The notes under the pieces were generated by a model that saw only the letters and a program-made list of their open reading frames with translations, made no database searches and was not told the origin of the DNA. Below are positions 17,101 to 25,398 of a stretch of DNA of 64,000 nt, piece after piece. The DNA is from JAEUMD01 sp044222395 (GTDB taxonomy: Bacteria; Pseudomonadota; Alphaproteobacteria; Rhizobiales; Hyphomicrobiaceae), in assembly GCA_044222395.1 (NCBI GenBank), contig JBGANK010000001.1:1-64000 (forward strand), read 5' to 3'. Made by a program: the position numbers and the translations under genes. Numbering within the stretch: position 1 is the first letter of the stretch; each line of letters starts with the position of its first letter.

Positions 17101-19053
17101 GTCGCCAACACTGACTACATCGTGACGAACCAGAACCCTGTGGTCGTGTCCGAGGCGCTGCTGCTCGCCAACGATACGAACGTCGACGGCCCGAACGCGC
17201 TCGATATCACGGCGACGGGCGGCCTCAACGGTCTCAACTCAGCTTCGCTCGCAACGAACTCAGGGTCGGTCACAATCACCGACAACGCCACCGCGGGCGG
17301 ATCGTTCAACTATACGGTCAGCGACGGCGGCGCCACCAACGCCACCGCCACCGGGACCGTCAACCTGACCCGCATCGGCGGCAACGTGATCGCCGGCGCG
17401 ACCGGCGGCAATTTCAACCGCGGCGAAATCCTGATCGGAGGCTCGGGCAACGAGACGTTGCGCGGCAATGGCGGCAACGACACCGTCATCGCCGGTGACG
17501 GCACCGACAACATCGTCTGGGACGCGGTCAATGCTGGCGGCAACGGCGTTGCTTCTGATGGCCATGACATCGTCGATGGCGGCGCCGGCACCGACACCTT
17601 CATTCTGACATCTTCGGTCAGCAATGGCCCTGGTGGCAGCAACGGCAACGAAACTTTCGGCGTCTATTCCAACACCGATGACTGGGACAACAACGCCGGT
17701 AACGGTATCGAGAGCAGCGCCGCACATGCCGGATTCACCGGACTGGCTGCGGGAACCGAGATCGTCGTCACCCGCAACGGTCAAATTGCTGCCGAGCTCC
17801 GCAATATCGAGGAGATCATCATCAACGGCGGCCCTGGCACCGATACTTACGCGCCGGTCGGCAACTTCTCGGCCACAAGCCTCTTCTACCAGACCATCAC
17901 CATCAACGACCAGGATGGCGGCGACACTGTCGACATCTCGGGCCTCACCTCCGACCACCGCATCCATGTGACATCCGGCGGCCAAGTCAACGTCATCGGC
18001 AACCTGCGCCCGCAGGACCTAATCGACACATCTGTCACAAACAACGGCTCACCAACGGGAACCGGCGCCGTCTCGAATCCTGGCCCCGGCTCCGGCACGG
18101 AACCCACTTCCGGAAACAGTGACCAAAACGATAGCGAACACGATACGCACCACGCCGGTCCCGGCTCGGGCACGCAATCCTCTTCCCACGACGGTGAGCA
18201 TGTCGACAACGACGACAACGCTCACGAAGCGCACCACGACCGGCCCGGTTCCGGCACGGACTCCTGCTCGGACAACGGTGCACACGAAAACGTCGGAGGC
18301 CCGACGCAACTCGCCGCCTCCACAGCCAGCGGCACCTCCGCCGGCGCCATCACCGGCGGCGAGGCCTCCCTCCTCGGCACCGCAGGTGCCGACGTGATCA
18401 TCGGCACCGACGCCAACAAGGTGATCTACGCGGATGCCGGCGCCGACGTCATCTCCACCGGCGACACCAAGACCGTCGTCATGGCCGGTGACGGCGACGA
18501 TATCGTCGATGGCGGCGCGGCTGGCGATGTCATCTTCGGCGGCACCGGCGGCGACATCATCGATGCCGGCGGCGGCAGCGACAAGGTGTTCGGTGAGGAC
18601 GGCGACGACCTCATCTACGGCCGTGACGGCGACGACCTGCTGCTCGGTGACGGCGGCCAGGACGAGATCCACGCCGGTGCCGGTAACGACCGCATCGAAG
18701 GTGGCGAAGGCGCCGATCTCTTGTTCGGCGATGCTGGTGACGACCACTTCGTCTTCCGCACTGCCAGCGAAGCCGACGGCGACACCATCGGCGACCTGCA
18801 GTCGGGAGACGTGGTCGACTTGAGCTTCATCGATGCCAACGGCGATGCTCCAGGCAACGGCAGCTTCTCGATCCTGCAGGCCAACACGTTCACGGCCACC
18901 GGACAGCTCATCGTCCACTTCGACGCCGGCAAGAACGCGACCATTGTGGAAGGCAACACGGACGCCAATACCGCAACGGCCGAGTTCCAGCTCACCATCG
19001 ACGGTGATCACGTCAACGCGCTCGTCCACAACAATGGCAACGTGATTGTCTGA
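11122..19053 (+). CDS. Giant RTX protein with animal-type haem peroxidase domain
   Basis: About 2643 aa from the ATG at 11122, which has GGAG seven bases upstream. An animal-haem-peroxidase (peroxinectin-like) domain spans about residues 380-1090: distal-His motif GQFFDHGLDF (His399), FIDQSQTYGS, proximal-His motif AFRFGHS (His830) and NIARGRDLGIPTLNEFR. RTX nonapeptide arrays follow (about 1185-1480, 2105-2160, 2420-2545), separated by cadherin/VCBS-like beta domains (VTGVNDAPVANTDY). The C-terminus after the last RTX block looks like a serralysin-type, type I secretion signal. The protein is probably folded outside the cell by calcium and oxidises substrates with H2O2. A run of 10 N sits at residues 1613-1616. 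The exporter genes lie directly downstream. Confidence 0.9.
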   Translation: MALKPFVINLNDLAFLLKQVNFVPLFDAATNGNGLIAFDGTVDAYSSKGVLLWDTTLNGGAGGLTAEALALHFTDLASLGTGFPHASAAIGVRDPSGQHNNLFGTQADWGAVDVPFVRLMGASYDNYATDANFTGDYGIIGSDVTDAMPRIISRTITTAGVNLLKDASGAFVEWDPGKYGLVNGITADPNYVALLNERFNGDALTALTATQISHMVDGAKIVVPGASTLSWDPIVYVTSHLYNQALELQAPSGSTDGHLYGSPTGGPPVDGQTVYVYSTMFNAYGQLKFGGVPVTFNAILYSYEGLANQAAAQNGISLSTLATGDPIPVDPTTLTAVGDMPAADLAAFLTSSSGYGLLETLGHIDFQNPNSGEYFIGSENPGVAPVNSWFGIFGQFFDHGLDFIGKGGAGTITIALDPSDPLYNEAPNHAITISRATPTGTDANGDAAYVNHTSPFIDQSQTYGSVDQITDILRKWVSTDGGATYHAGIELFDGQTLVDAWERRWPDGTTQMVHDTLPTLNELRQHVIDTGRAAISWEDVLDLRLRDGNGQLLDTDATTAGVQTEGSGHALLLDMNPSFNMGTFNASTLSGTNAQAAAATLGATVAADNGSGNGDGITAFGISDGSVSGTVAGDLYITTTAFTMGGQLPPGTYTGAVALMASGWIDHNFNIVATDPAVHEAVGEILMASVGNHYVAGDGRVNENFGLTSIHHVFHEEHNFQVQNLKTWIYAHDANNPGAIDPHEQLHNWQDNTGVLDANGNYLNVDGSIAWNPDKMFDATKLIVEMEYQHAAVDQYARTVTPRIQEFVGYSTGVDPHLTLEFNIAFRFGHSTIRETIDAIDPDGWMFGHVSRYALEKAFLAPQTFAKEGVAAITLGLSRQQMNEVDEFVTPALNQGLLGQPLDLAAINIARGRDLGIPTLNEFRAAISLAQYTSWADFGAGMQHPESLVNFIAAYAFNGDVAAAEAAMGDVNFMNNTPDASNQIPTGADAFNQIDAWIGGLAEVHVPGGLLGETFDAVFVAQIQSLMDGDRFYYLYRLFGTQIHEEVNNGQFKDIVERNTGLTHLNGSIFAYADKYYDFNRNVDGKLQGMQSDGTTVTDTTGDHANHLYADLLAADPTRGVFSDGGDLATMNAQNGSSINVVASDGIRLNTNLTNLIRDVRAELDPTQVHTVEGTPTSGADSHEVIVATDNADFIHARAGDDTVYGEGGNDFIYGDGGVDRLYGGDGDDLIDTGEGPDLADGGAGKDIIYGRGSGSEVGGFDQLVGGSGNDLVIGGEGIDKLSGGSGDDIIYGDGLTNPEMGNTDPFTHAGDGNDYVDGGASGDLLFGEEGDDYIVGGNDQDLMQGGQGDDIIRPGNPSQASGTTGGPDEVVGDDAQANVGFDLIDFSDYAANAPGITIDFATQNNPLVNIDQTTTFPAWFQIEGAIGTSSGDTFIGDSFGDATADNSHGNNWLIGGSGNDTFTGAGGNDLIIGGSIRLDTLIGSYAGADFGNLTLGSMDWIKDAMQTGGNGTGYDNNTEDAYTGASNRAVDPLGSNGLIDAANALGGGQFDKHFTDMLQSRMFKDTVLGDGGTDGTADTVKFIGNLAEYSIEVIDFTAPNGAVVQALKVTDXXXXGGTILDANGLPVARAEDGVDLLVGVEQAIFADQTISLIPSPPALDLHTLDVVNVADDFNSASWANSTGTGGWASNWSELGDTTAGNTITGGQIQLDNGNNQLRLFDNGDGASIQRTVNLTGASAANLSFAYQLNSLDGGTDRVVASFSFDNGATWHEINTMQGGNSGNNSNNGSGSVNNLDLSTLLGPSESFGSQGIIKFEAITSATNSGASANNGYIAIDNLNIDIVSPATDGLDFTTTYTEGDARAAIASFPSITDDSATIASAKVVLTNAVAGDALRYGNSNNTSGNIGGNNSGISYSVDSSVAGKITLTITGVATKAQYQGFLDQVRYFSTSDDPTAQGTNTSRTIDVTVSDGLWTSNKATTTVTVTGVNDAPVANTDYIVTNQNPVVVSEALLLANDTNVDGPNALDITATGGLNGLNSASLATNSGSVTITDNATAGGSFNYTVSDGGATNATATGTVNLTRIGGNVIAGATGGNFNRGEILIGGSGNETLRGNGGNDTVIAGDGTDNIVWDAVNAGGNGVASDGHDIVDGGAGTDTFILTSSVSNGPGGSNGNETFGVYSNTDDWDNNAGNGIESSAAHAGFTGLAAGTEIVVTRNGQIAAELRNIEEIIINGGPGTDTYAPVGNFSATSLFYQTITINDQDGGDTVDISGLTSDHRIHVTSGGQVNVIGNLRPQDLIDTSVTNNGSPTGTGAVSNPGPGSGTEPTSGNSDQNDSEHDTHHAGPGSGTQSSSHDGEHVDNDDNAHEAHHDRPGSGTDSCSDNGAHENVGGPTQLAASTASGTSAGAITGGEASLLGTAGADVIIGTDANKVIYADAGADVISTGDTKTVVMAGDGDDIVDGGAAGDVIFGGTGGDIIDAGGGSDKVFGEDGDDLIYGRDGDDLLLGDGGQDEIHAGAGNDRIEGGEGADLLFGDAGDDHFVFRTASEADGDTIGDLQSGDVVDLSFIDANGDAPGNGSFSILQANTFTATGQLIVHFDAGKNATIVEGNTDANTATAEFQLTIDGDHVNALVHNNGNVIV
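15960..15969. other. Run of 10 undetermined bases (assembly gap) inside the peroxidase gene
   Basis: Ten consecutive N. The reading frame continues on both sides if exactly ten bases are counted, but a 10-N run is often a placeholder, so the true length, and with it part of the protein, is unknown. The flanks encode VVQALKVTD before and GGTILDANGLP after. Confidence 0.95.
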
Positions 19054-19067
19054 GTTGTAATTAAAGC

Positions 19068-19099
19068 CCGGTCGCCGGAATCGAACTTCCGGCGACCGG
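19068..19099 (+). terminator. Perfect 13-bp inverted repeat after the peroxidase gene
   Basis: CCGGTCGCCGGAA, a 6-base loop (TCGAAC), then TTCCGGCGACCGG, starting 15 bases after the stop codon. No T-run follows, so it is not a textbook rho-independent terminator. It could stabilise the 3' end of the peroxidase message or reduce read-through into the exporter genes. Confidence 0.6.
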
Positions 19100-19144
19100 C
19101 ACGATGACTCATCGAGAATTCCCAGAAAGTGTGCGGAGGCAGGC

Positions 19145-20896
19145 GTGGCAGGGATCGATGGAACTCAGCTGTTCGAGAAGACCTGGAAGAACGGCCTACG
19201 CTGGTTCAGATCGACACTCGTCTATCTGTTCCTGGTTTCAGGCGTCATAAACCTTCTTGCTCTGACTGGCGCCTTCTACATGTTGCAGATCTACGACCGG
19301 GCGCTCACCAGCCAGTCGATCGAGACGCTGCTTGTGATATCCGCGCTGGCGGTCGGCCTATATTTGTTCCAGGGCATCCTGGACGTCACGCGCTCCCAGA
19401 TACTCGTCCGCATCGGCGCCAAGGCCGACGCCGGTCTGGCCCCCATGGCTCATGCCGTCGCCGTCGACATGCCCCGTTACGGCTACAGCCCCGCCGAGGC
19501 CAGCGACCGCATCCGCGACGTCGACACGCTGCGGCAGTTCATTTCCGGCCAGGGACCCGTCGCCCTGCTCGACCTGCCGTGGATGCCGATCTACCTCGCC
19601 TTCATCTACATGCTCCACCCTTGGCTTGCGGCGATGGTCGTGGCGGGAGCCCTGCTGCTTTTTTCCCTCACCGCGATCACGGAATTCGTCACGCGACGCA
19701 ATGCTGCCGCCATTCAGCGCGCCGCGATAACGAAGGCGGCCGTTGCCGACAGCCATGTGCGCAATGTCGAGGTTCTGCGCGCGATGGGAATGCTTGCCGC
19801 CGCGAATGACCGCTTCGTCGAAGCCAATCGGAATCACCTCAAGCTGCAGATGCAGACGAGTGATATGGCCGGCACATTCGGCGGTCTCTCCAAGATTATT
19901 CGCATGATACTGCAGTCCGCGGTGCTCGGCCTGGGCGCCTACTTCACGATCATGGGGGAGCTCTCTGCAGGTGCGATTATCGCAGCGTCCGTCGCCTCTG
20001 CGCGCGCGCTTGCACCCATGGACATGGTGATCTCGCAATGGAAGGGCTTCTCCGCTGCGCGCCGCAGCTACCGTCGCATGAAGGAGACCTTCGCCAAAGG
20101 TGCCAAATCGCTGCCGCTCATTGCCCTCCCGCAACCAACAACGTCGCTGAAAGTCGAGAAGATGACCGTTGCCGCCCCGGGCAGCGGCATGATCGTGCTG
20201 TCGGAGATTTCGTTCGAACTCAGGGCTGGCCAGGCTGTCGGATTGATCGGTCCGAGCGGCAGCGGCAAATCGTCCCTCGCTCGTGCACTGACCGGCATAT
20301 GGCCGCTGCTGCGCGGCAACGTGCGGCTCGACGACGCCGATATAACGCAATGGGAAAGCGACTCCTTGGGACGAAACATCGGCTACCTGCCGCAGGACGT
20401 CGCGCTGATGGAAGGTACCGTCGCGGAGAACATTTCTCGCTTCGATCCCCAAGCCGACAGCATGGAAATCATTTCCGCTGCCCAGGCAGCTGGCGTGCAC
20501 GAAATGGTGTTGCGTCTCCCGCTCGGATACGAGACACCGTTGGGCTCCACTGGTACGGCGCTTTCGGCAGGCCAGCGTCAACGCGTTGCACTCGCGCGCG
20601 CGCTCTACCGCCGCCCATTCCTTGTCGTCCTCGATGAACCAAATTCCAACCTCGACGCGGAGGGCGAAGCCGCCCTCGCCAAGGCCGTCGGCAAGTTGCG
20701 CGAGCTTGGCAGTATCGTCGTCCTGATTGCTCACCGTGCCAGCGCTCTCCGATCCGTGGATCTCGTCGCAGTGATGCAGGCCGGACGGCTGACAGCCTTC
20801 GGTCCGAAGGAGGAAGTCTTGGCCCGCGAAACACCATCGCCCAAGTCCAGGCTTACGCTTACGCCGCCACCGTTGAAAGCCGCAGGAGAAGTGTGA
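19145..20896 (+). CDS. Type I secretion ABC transporter (PrtD/LapB-like)
   Basis: 583 aa, fused membrane and nucleotide-binding domains. There are several hydrophobic segments in residues 20-300. The ATPase domain has Walker A GPSGSGKSS, signature LSAGQRQRVALARAL, Walker B LVVLDEPNSNLD and the switch His in IAHR. There is no C39 peptidase or C39-like N-terminal domain, which fits exporters of RTX proteases and lipases (PrtD, AprD). The start is a GTG with GGAGGCAGG upstream. It lies between two RTX substrate genes and overlaps the second by the stop/start bases, so export of both is the natural inference. Confidence 0.92.
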   Translation: MAGIDGTQLFEKTWKNGLRWFRSTLVYLFLVSGVINLLALTGAFYMLQIYDRALTSQSIETLLVISALAVGLYLFQGILDVTRSQILVRIGAKADAGLAPMAHAVAVDMPRYGYSPAEASDRIRDVDTLRQFISGQGPVALLDLPWMPIYLAFIYMLHPWLAAMVVAGALLLFSLTAITEFVTRRNAAAIQRAAITKAAVADSHVRNVEVLRAMGMLAAANDRFVEANRNHLKLQMQTSDMAGTFGGLSKIIRMILQSAVLGLGAYFTIMGELSAGAIIAASVASARALAPMDMVISQWKGFSAARRSYRRMKETFAKGAKSLPLIALPQPTTSLKVEKMTVAAPGSGMIVLSEISFELRAGQAVGLIGPSGSGKSSLARALTGIWPLLRGNVRLDDADITQWESDSLGRNIGYLPQDVALMEGTVAENISRFDPQADSMEIISAAQAAGVHEMVLRLPLGYETPLGSTGTALSAGQRQRVALARALYRRPFLVVLDEPNSNLDAEGEAALAKAVGKLRELGSIVVLIAHRASALRSVDLVAVMQAGRLTAFGPKEEVLARETPSPKSRLTLTPPPLKAAGEV

Positions 20897-23145
20897 TGTC
20901 GACAGGTCAGCAATTCGACACCGTCACTCGGGACGCGCGTGGGCAGTCCGAACGGCGCTATTCGGAAGCGGACTCGGCGTCACCCCGCGCCCTCTACGGC
21001 ATCACAGGCCTCCTGCTCGGTGGCATCGGCGCTCTGATAAAGAAGCTCGCGTATCCCGACAGGAGCGAGCATCCCCCGACTAGCGATGAGGACGTTGCCG
21101 CTGCAGGCCCCTCGATGCGCGCAGACCAGGACAGGCAGACAGGTGACGACGCGGAGCTGCAATTGCCGCAAGAAGCACTGGAGCATGCGGGCGCGGGCAG
21201 GGTGTTGCCCGCATATCACCCTGAAAAGTACCACGGGGCATATGCGCAACCCGTCCCCGCAGTGCCGCAATTGCATCGCTTAGCGCACTTGCCCCAGGGC
21301 ACGACTGCAGCGCCGTCCAACGACAACGCCACCATGCGGCTTCCGCTCACGCTGCCGGTCCACACCTCTTCCCATTCTGGCGCCGCTGGCGTCACGAGTG
21401 GCGCCAACGCTGCCCCGGCCGCTGACGCGCAAGAGCCCCAAAATGATGCACCTCAGCCGCCTCCGTCATCGTCATCGAACACTACCGCAGGCGAGGCTCC
21501 AGGCAGCGCGCGCAATCGCGCTCCAGTCGTCAGCGCACCGGTCAACCTCGGTCAGCTCTACGTCAATACGCCGCTCGTCATCGCCCTGAGCCATCTGCTG
21601 CCCAATGCCTCCGATCCCGACGGCGACGCACTCTCGGTCACGTCACTTACTTCGAGCAGCGGAGAGCTCAAGGAAAACGGCGATGGCACGTGGACATTTA
21701 CCCCCGCCGCTGACGACGACAGCAACGCCGCATTTTACTACACCGTGACCGACGGCGAAGTCGGCACCGCGCAGACCGCAAACCTCGATCTCGTGGCAGC
21801 CCCAATCGACTGGTTATCCGGCACCGAAGCAGATGACGTAATTGTCGCGACGAACGCAGCCGACCACATAGCTTCGCATGGTGGCTCGGACATCATTCAC
21901 GCCCGTCGTGGCGACGACGAGATCGACGCCGGGGACGGCGACGACATCATCTCCGGCGGCGATGGCGACGACCTCATTTTTGCCGGACCCGGCAATGACA
22001 TCATTGATGGTGGCGCCGGCAACGACATCATCTTTGCCGGACCCGGCGACGATACCGTGTTCGGCGGCGATGGCGACGATGCGATCAAAGGCGAACAGGG
22101 CAACGACACAATATCACCCGACAAGGGGGACGATGTCGTCGACGCGGGCTCAGGGGACGACACGATTCTCGCAACGGCAACGACGGGCTCCGGAGCGCCC
22201 GCGCAGCAGCAGGCGTCGCAGACCACTTCCAATCTCGCTTCCACCTACGAAACCACTCTATCCCCGCAGAGCAATTTGGTCTCGACTTCGCCGACCGAAA
22301 CGGACGGCGACGACATCTTGGACGGCGGCGAAGGCATCGATACCTACGACATTTCACCCACCACAGCCAACGCCAAGGTCAATCTCGGCGCACATACCGC
22401 ACACAGCGACCAAATCGGACACGACACGATCATCAATATCGAGAACATCAAGACCGGCGACGGCGACGACGAGGTCGTCGGCGATCAACAGGCCAATTCG
22501 ATCGACACTGGCGACGGCAAGGACATCGTTCAAGCCGAGGGCGGTGATGACAAGGTCCACACGGACGGCGGCGACGACCTGATCCTCGCCACGATCAACG
22601 ACGGTAACGACACGTATGACGGCGGCACCGGCTCGGATACCTACGACATATCGCAGACAAGTGCTGATGCCGTCATGGACCTGAGCGCACATACGGCCCA
22701 GAGTGCCGAAATCGGCTTCGACACGCTCGATGGCGTCGAGAATGCCACCGGCGGCGACGGCGACGATATCATCATTGCCAGCGACGAGCAGAACACGCTG
22801 ACCGGCGGCGATGGCGATGACACCTTCGTCTTCAACTCGGCCTCCAGCTCGCTGCCGTCGCCCGACAGCGTCGACACGATCACGGACTTCGAGGTCGGCG
22901 ACAAGATCGACGTGAGCAACATCGACGCCCAGGACAACGAGACCGGCAAACAGAACTTCACCTTCAAAGGCAATGCTGACAAGTTCGAGAAGTCCGGCGA
23001 GCTCCGCTATACGAATGAGACCCGCGATGACGGCGAGCATACCGTGGTCTTCGGCAACACCGACGATGACCTCGACGAAGACTTCGCCATCGACCTTCTC
23101 GGCAAGCACGATCTGACGCTCGATGATTTCCTGGGCATCTCGTGA
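20896..23145 (+). CDS. RTX calcium-binding protein, probable type I secretion substrate
   Basis: About 749 aa. The N-terminal 60 residues include one hydrophobic stretch (GITGLLLGGIGALI). A Pro/Ala/Gln-rich linker follows, then a cadherin-like domain (about 205-300, with NASDPDGDALSV), and RTX nonapeptides (GGxGxDxI type) at about 315-430 and again in blocks up to 650. The C-terminal part (FVFNSASSS, TITDFEVGDKIDVSNI) matches serralysin-type C-terminal domains carrying the secretion signal. No catalytic domain is recognised, so it may be structural or adhesive. The start overlaps the exporter stop (TGATG); a GTG three bases earlier is also possible. Confidence 0.85.
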   Translation: MSTGQQFDTVTRDARGQSERRYSEADSASPRALYGITGLLLGGIGALIKKLAYPDRSEHPPTSDEDVAAAGPSMRADQDRQTGDDAELQLPQEALEHAGAGRVLPAYHPEKYHGAYAQPVPAVPQLHRLAHLPQGTTAAPSNDNATMRLPLTLPVHTSSHSGAAGVTSGANAAPAADAQEPQNDAPQPPPSSSSNTTAGEAPGSARNRAPVVSAPVNLGQLYVNTPLVIALSHLLPNASDPDGDALSVTSLTSSSGELKENGDGTWTFTPAADDDSNAAFYYTVTDGEVGTAQTANLDLVAAPIDWLSGTEADDVIVATNAADHIASHGGSDIIHARRGDDEIDAGDGDDIISGGDGDDLIFAGPGNDIIDGGAGNDIIFAGPGDDTVFGGDGDDAIKGEQGNDTISPDKGDDVVDAGSGDDTILATATTGSGAPAQQQASQTTSNLASTYETTLSPQSNLVSTSPTETDGDDILDGGEGIDTYDISPTTANAKVNLGAHTAHSDQIGHDTIINIENIKTGDGDDEVVGDQQANSIDTGDGKDIVQAEGGDDKVHTDGGDDLILATINDGNDTYDGGTGSDTYDISQTSADAVMDLSAHTAQSAEIGFDTLDGVENATGGDGDDIIIASDEQNTLTGGDGDDTFVFNSASSSLPSPDSVDTITDFEVGDKIDVSNIDAQDNETGKQNFTFKGNADKFEKSGELRYTNETRDDGEHTVVFGNTDDDLDEDFAIDLLGKHDLTLDDFLGIS

Positions 23146-23225
23146 CGGTGCCCTGCTGCACCGGCCGTCGAGCCCCGGCGCAAACTGACATGTGGAATTG
23201 AAACGGCGAAGCAATAGAGACAACC

Positions 23226-24554
23226 ATGCCAGATACGAACTCCAGCCGCCGCGCTGGCCCGCAGCCCGAAGAACCCGTGGAGTTCGGCATTTTCGGCCGC
23301 ATGTTCTTCAGCTTTCTGGTCATCACAATCCTTATTGGTGGATTTGGCACCTGGGCTGCGACCGCGGAACTGAGCGGCGCCGTGATCTCGCATGGCACCG
23401 TTATCGTCGATGGGCGCGCAAAAAAGATCCAGCACCGCGACGGCGGCTCGGTCGCATCAATCAATGTCAAGGAAGGCGATCGCGTGAGCCAGGGAGAAAC
23501 GCTGGTCGTCCTCGACGACACGCAGATGAAGGCCGAGCTGGCGATCACGCAGTCACAGCTCGTCGAACTGCGTGCGCGGCACGCACGGCTCACCGCAGAG
23601 CGCGGCTCCGACGACGCCATCGTCTTTCCTGCCGAAATTGCAAACAACCCCGACAATCAGGTTATCCTGAATGGCGAGAAACGCTTGTTTGAGGACGCGC
23701 GCCAAACGCGTCAGAGCCAGAAGGAACAACTTTCTCTGCGGATTTCACAACTGCAGATGGAGAGCGAGGGCGTGAGTTCGCAGCGCCAGGCCAAGAAGAA
23801 GGAGCTCAGCCTGATCGACAAGGAACTGGATGACGTGCGGGCGCTATTTGCGCAAAAACTCACTCCAGCCACTCGCGTCTATGCACTTGAGCGCGACCAG
23901 ACCCGAATCGCCGGCGAACATGGAGCGCTGGTTGCCCAGGAAGCCAGGTTGCAGGGGCAGATAAGCGAGATACAGGTGCAGATCATAAATCTGGACCAGA
24001 CTGCCAGAACCGAAGCACAGCGAGAAGTGCGAAATACAGAAGCGCGCATAGCCGAACTCCGCGAGCGCGACGTCGCCCAGCGCGACCGCCTGGCACACAT
24101 GCATGTCCGCGCCCCGCAGGCCGGCGTCGTACACGAGCTTCAGGTCCACACGGTCGGAGGAGTGATTACGCCGGCCGAACCGATCATGATGATCGTGCCG
24201 GACACGAAGGCACTGACGATTGAGATCCGGGTTTCGCCGGCCGAAATTGACCAGGTCCACGTCGGCCAGCCCGTCCGGCTGCGCTTCACAGCCTTCAACC
24301 AGCGTACCACACCGGAGAAGCAGGGCCGAATATCCTACGTATCCGCCGACGTCACCCACGATGCAAAGGCCCGCGTCGACTACTATGCAGCCAACGTCAA
24401 GCTCGAAGGCGATGATACCTTCTTCGTTTCCGGCCAGCCCATCCTTCCAGGCATGCCGGTCGAGGCCTTCATCACCACCGGCAAGCGCACCGCGCTTTCA
24501 TATTTCCTGAAGCCATTGACCGACCACATGTCCCGTGCACTTCGCGAGGAATAG
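23226..24554 (+). CDS. Type I secretion membrane-fusion protein (HlyD/PrtE-like)
   Basis: 442 aa. A cytoplasmic N-terminus precedes one transmembrane helix (about residues 33-53, FFSFLVITILIGGFGTWAA). The periplasmic part has half-lipoyl motifs (HRDGGSVASINVKEGDRV and RAPQAGVVHELQVHTVGGVI) flanking a long coiled-coil hairpin (about 115-290), then a beta-barrel domain and the typical C-terminus with MPVEAFITTGKRTALSYFLKPL. It bridges the ABC exporter and an outer-membrane TolC-like channel. No TolC gene is in the window, so the channel must be encoded elsewhere. Confidence 0.92.
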   Translation: MPDTNSSRRAGPQPEEPVEFGIFGRMFFSFLVITILIGGFGTWAATAELSGAVISHGTVIVDGRAKKIQHRDGGSVASINVKEGDRVSQGETLVVLDDTQMKAELAITQSQLVELRARHARLTAERGSDDAIVFPAEIANNPDNQVILNGEKRLFEDARQTRQSQKEQLSLRISQLQMESEGVSSQRQAKKKELSLIDKELDDVRALFAQKLTPATRVYALERDQTRIAGEHGALVAQEARLQGQISEIQVQIINLDQTARTEAQREVRNTEARIAELRERDVAQRDRLAHMHVRAPQAGVVHELQVHTVGGVITPAEPIMMIVPDTKALTIEIRVSPAEIDQVHVGQPVRLRFTAFNQRTTPEKQGRISYVSADVTHDAKARVDYYAANVKLEGDDTFFVSGQPILPGMPVEAFITTGKRTALSYFLKPLTDHMSRALREE

Positions 24555-24646
24555 ACATATCGAGACTTCGCAGATCAGCTAGGTTCCATCCGCGCGCCAC
24601 CGAACTGATCCGGCCCACCAACGAAATCAAAGAGATTGCGCGAGGA

Positions 24647-24919
24647 ATGATTGATATGAAAATGAAGAACGAGATCTACGTGCAAGACTCCCATCTGGCC
24701 GAAGAGGTCATTGGCTTGAGACACGGGCTGATCTGCACGATTGCGTTGCTTGTCAGCCTGCTCGAAGAGCGCGGCATGCTGGAACCCGGCCTCTACGAGA
24801 ACGCCCTGCGCCGCGCCTTGCACGAGCTGCAGGAGGATTTGTCCTCACCCGAAGCCAAGGTGCTCGCCGAATTCGTCCACACGCTTGCCGGCAGCGAGGC
24901 ACCGCCATTGCGCATGTGA
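24647..24919 (+). CDS. Small hypothetical protein at the end of the secretion locus
   Basis: About 87-90 aa, mostly helical in appearance, with no signal peptide. A moderately hydrophobic stretch (GLICTIALLVSLLEERG) is followed by LEPGLYENALRRALHEL. Three possible Met starts lie within the first six residues. It follows the HlyD-type gene by about 90 bp on the same strand and could belong to the same transcript. No family is recognised and no function is proposed. Confidence 0.5.
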   Translation: MIDMKMKNEIYVQDSHLAEEVIGLRHGLICTIALLVSLLEERGMLEPGLYENALRRALHELQEDLSSPEAKVLAEFVHTLAGSEAPPLRM

Positions 24920-25398
24920 TCGCCTCGTCGTCATGCCCAGGCACGATCCTCCCCGTACCAACCACATTCTCCTGTGCCGTTCCTGAGTTTGCCAATTCGC
25001 TGAGCCGTTCGTGAAGTTGTTGCGCCCTCACGCATTCCCCTCACGTACTCCAGATGCGCATTGAGCCTGGGACACTCCTGCCGGAATGCCCATCACTGAG
25101 ATCCATCCGGTACGCCGGTCGGGCCCGTCACCCAGATCGAGGCAAGCCAACCGAAAGCCGGGGCGAATCCGGAAGCCGCAGCCCGCAATGAACGACAAGT
25201 TAATTTGCAGTCTTAGCCAAATCTCAATTGCCCCACGCTATGGTCTATGAGGACGTAGTTCGTCACTTCGCGTGACAACAAGCATGATGCTCATTCGTCA
25301 AGCCGCAGGTGCGGCCTGTGCTGTCAATGCTGCCTCATCGAGCAGGCCTGGCTTCCGCGCCAGCGATGGATTGCTCGAATCGACGTCGAACTCCACTC
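24920..25398. other. Intergenic region before the flagellar cluster
   Basis: About 480 bp between the secretion locus and the first PilZ gene. Open frames in it are short, overlap on opposite strands and show no recognisable motifs. The lower-GC part at 25195-25260 is the most likely promoter area for the PilZ gene. No repeat, tRNA or clear terminator was seen. Confidence 0.4.

Noticed and set aside
18049..19029. 326-codon minus-strand open frame opposite the RTX C-terminus
   Set aside because: Val/Ala/Asp-rich shadow of the RTX repeats without an independent signal.
19358..20734. 458-codon minus-strand open frame opposite the ABC exporter
   Set aside because: The plus strand carries all ABC transporter motifs; the reverse reading has none.
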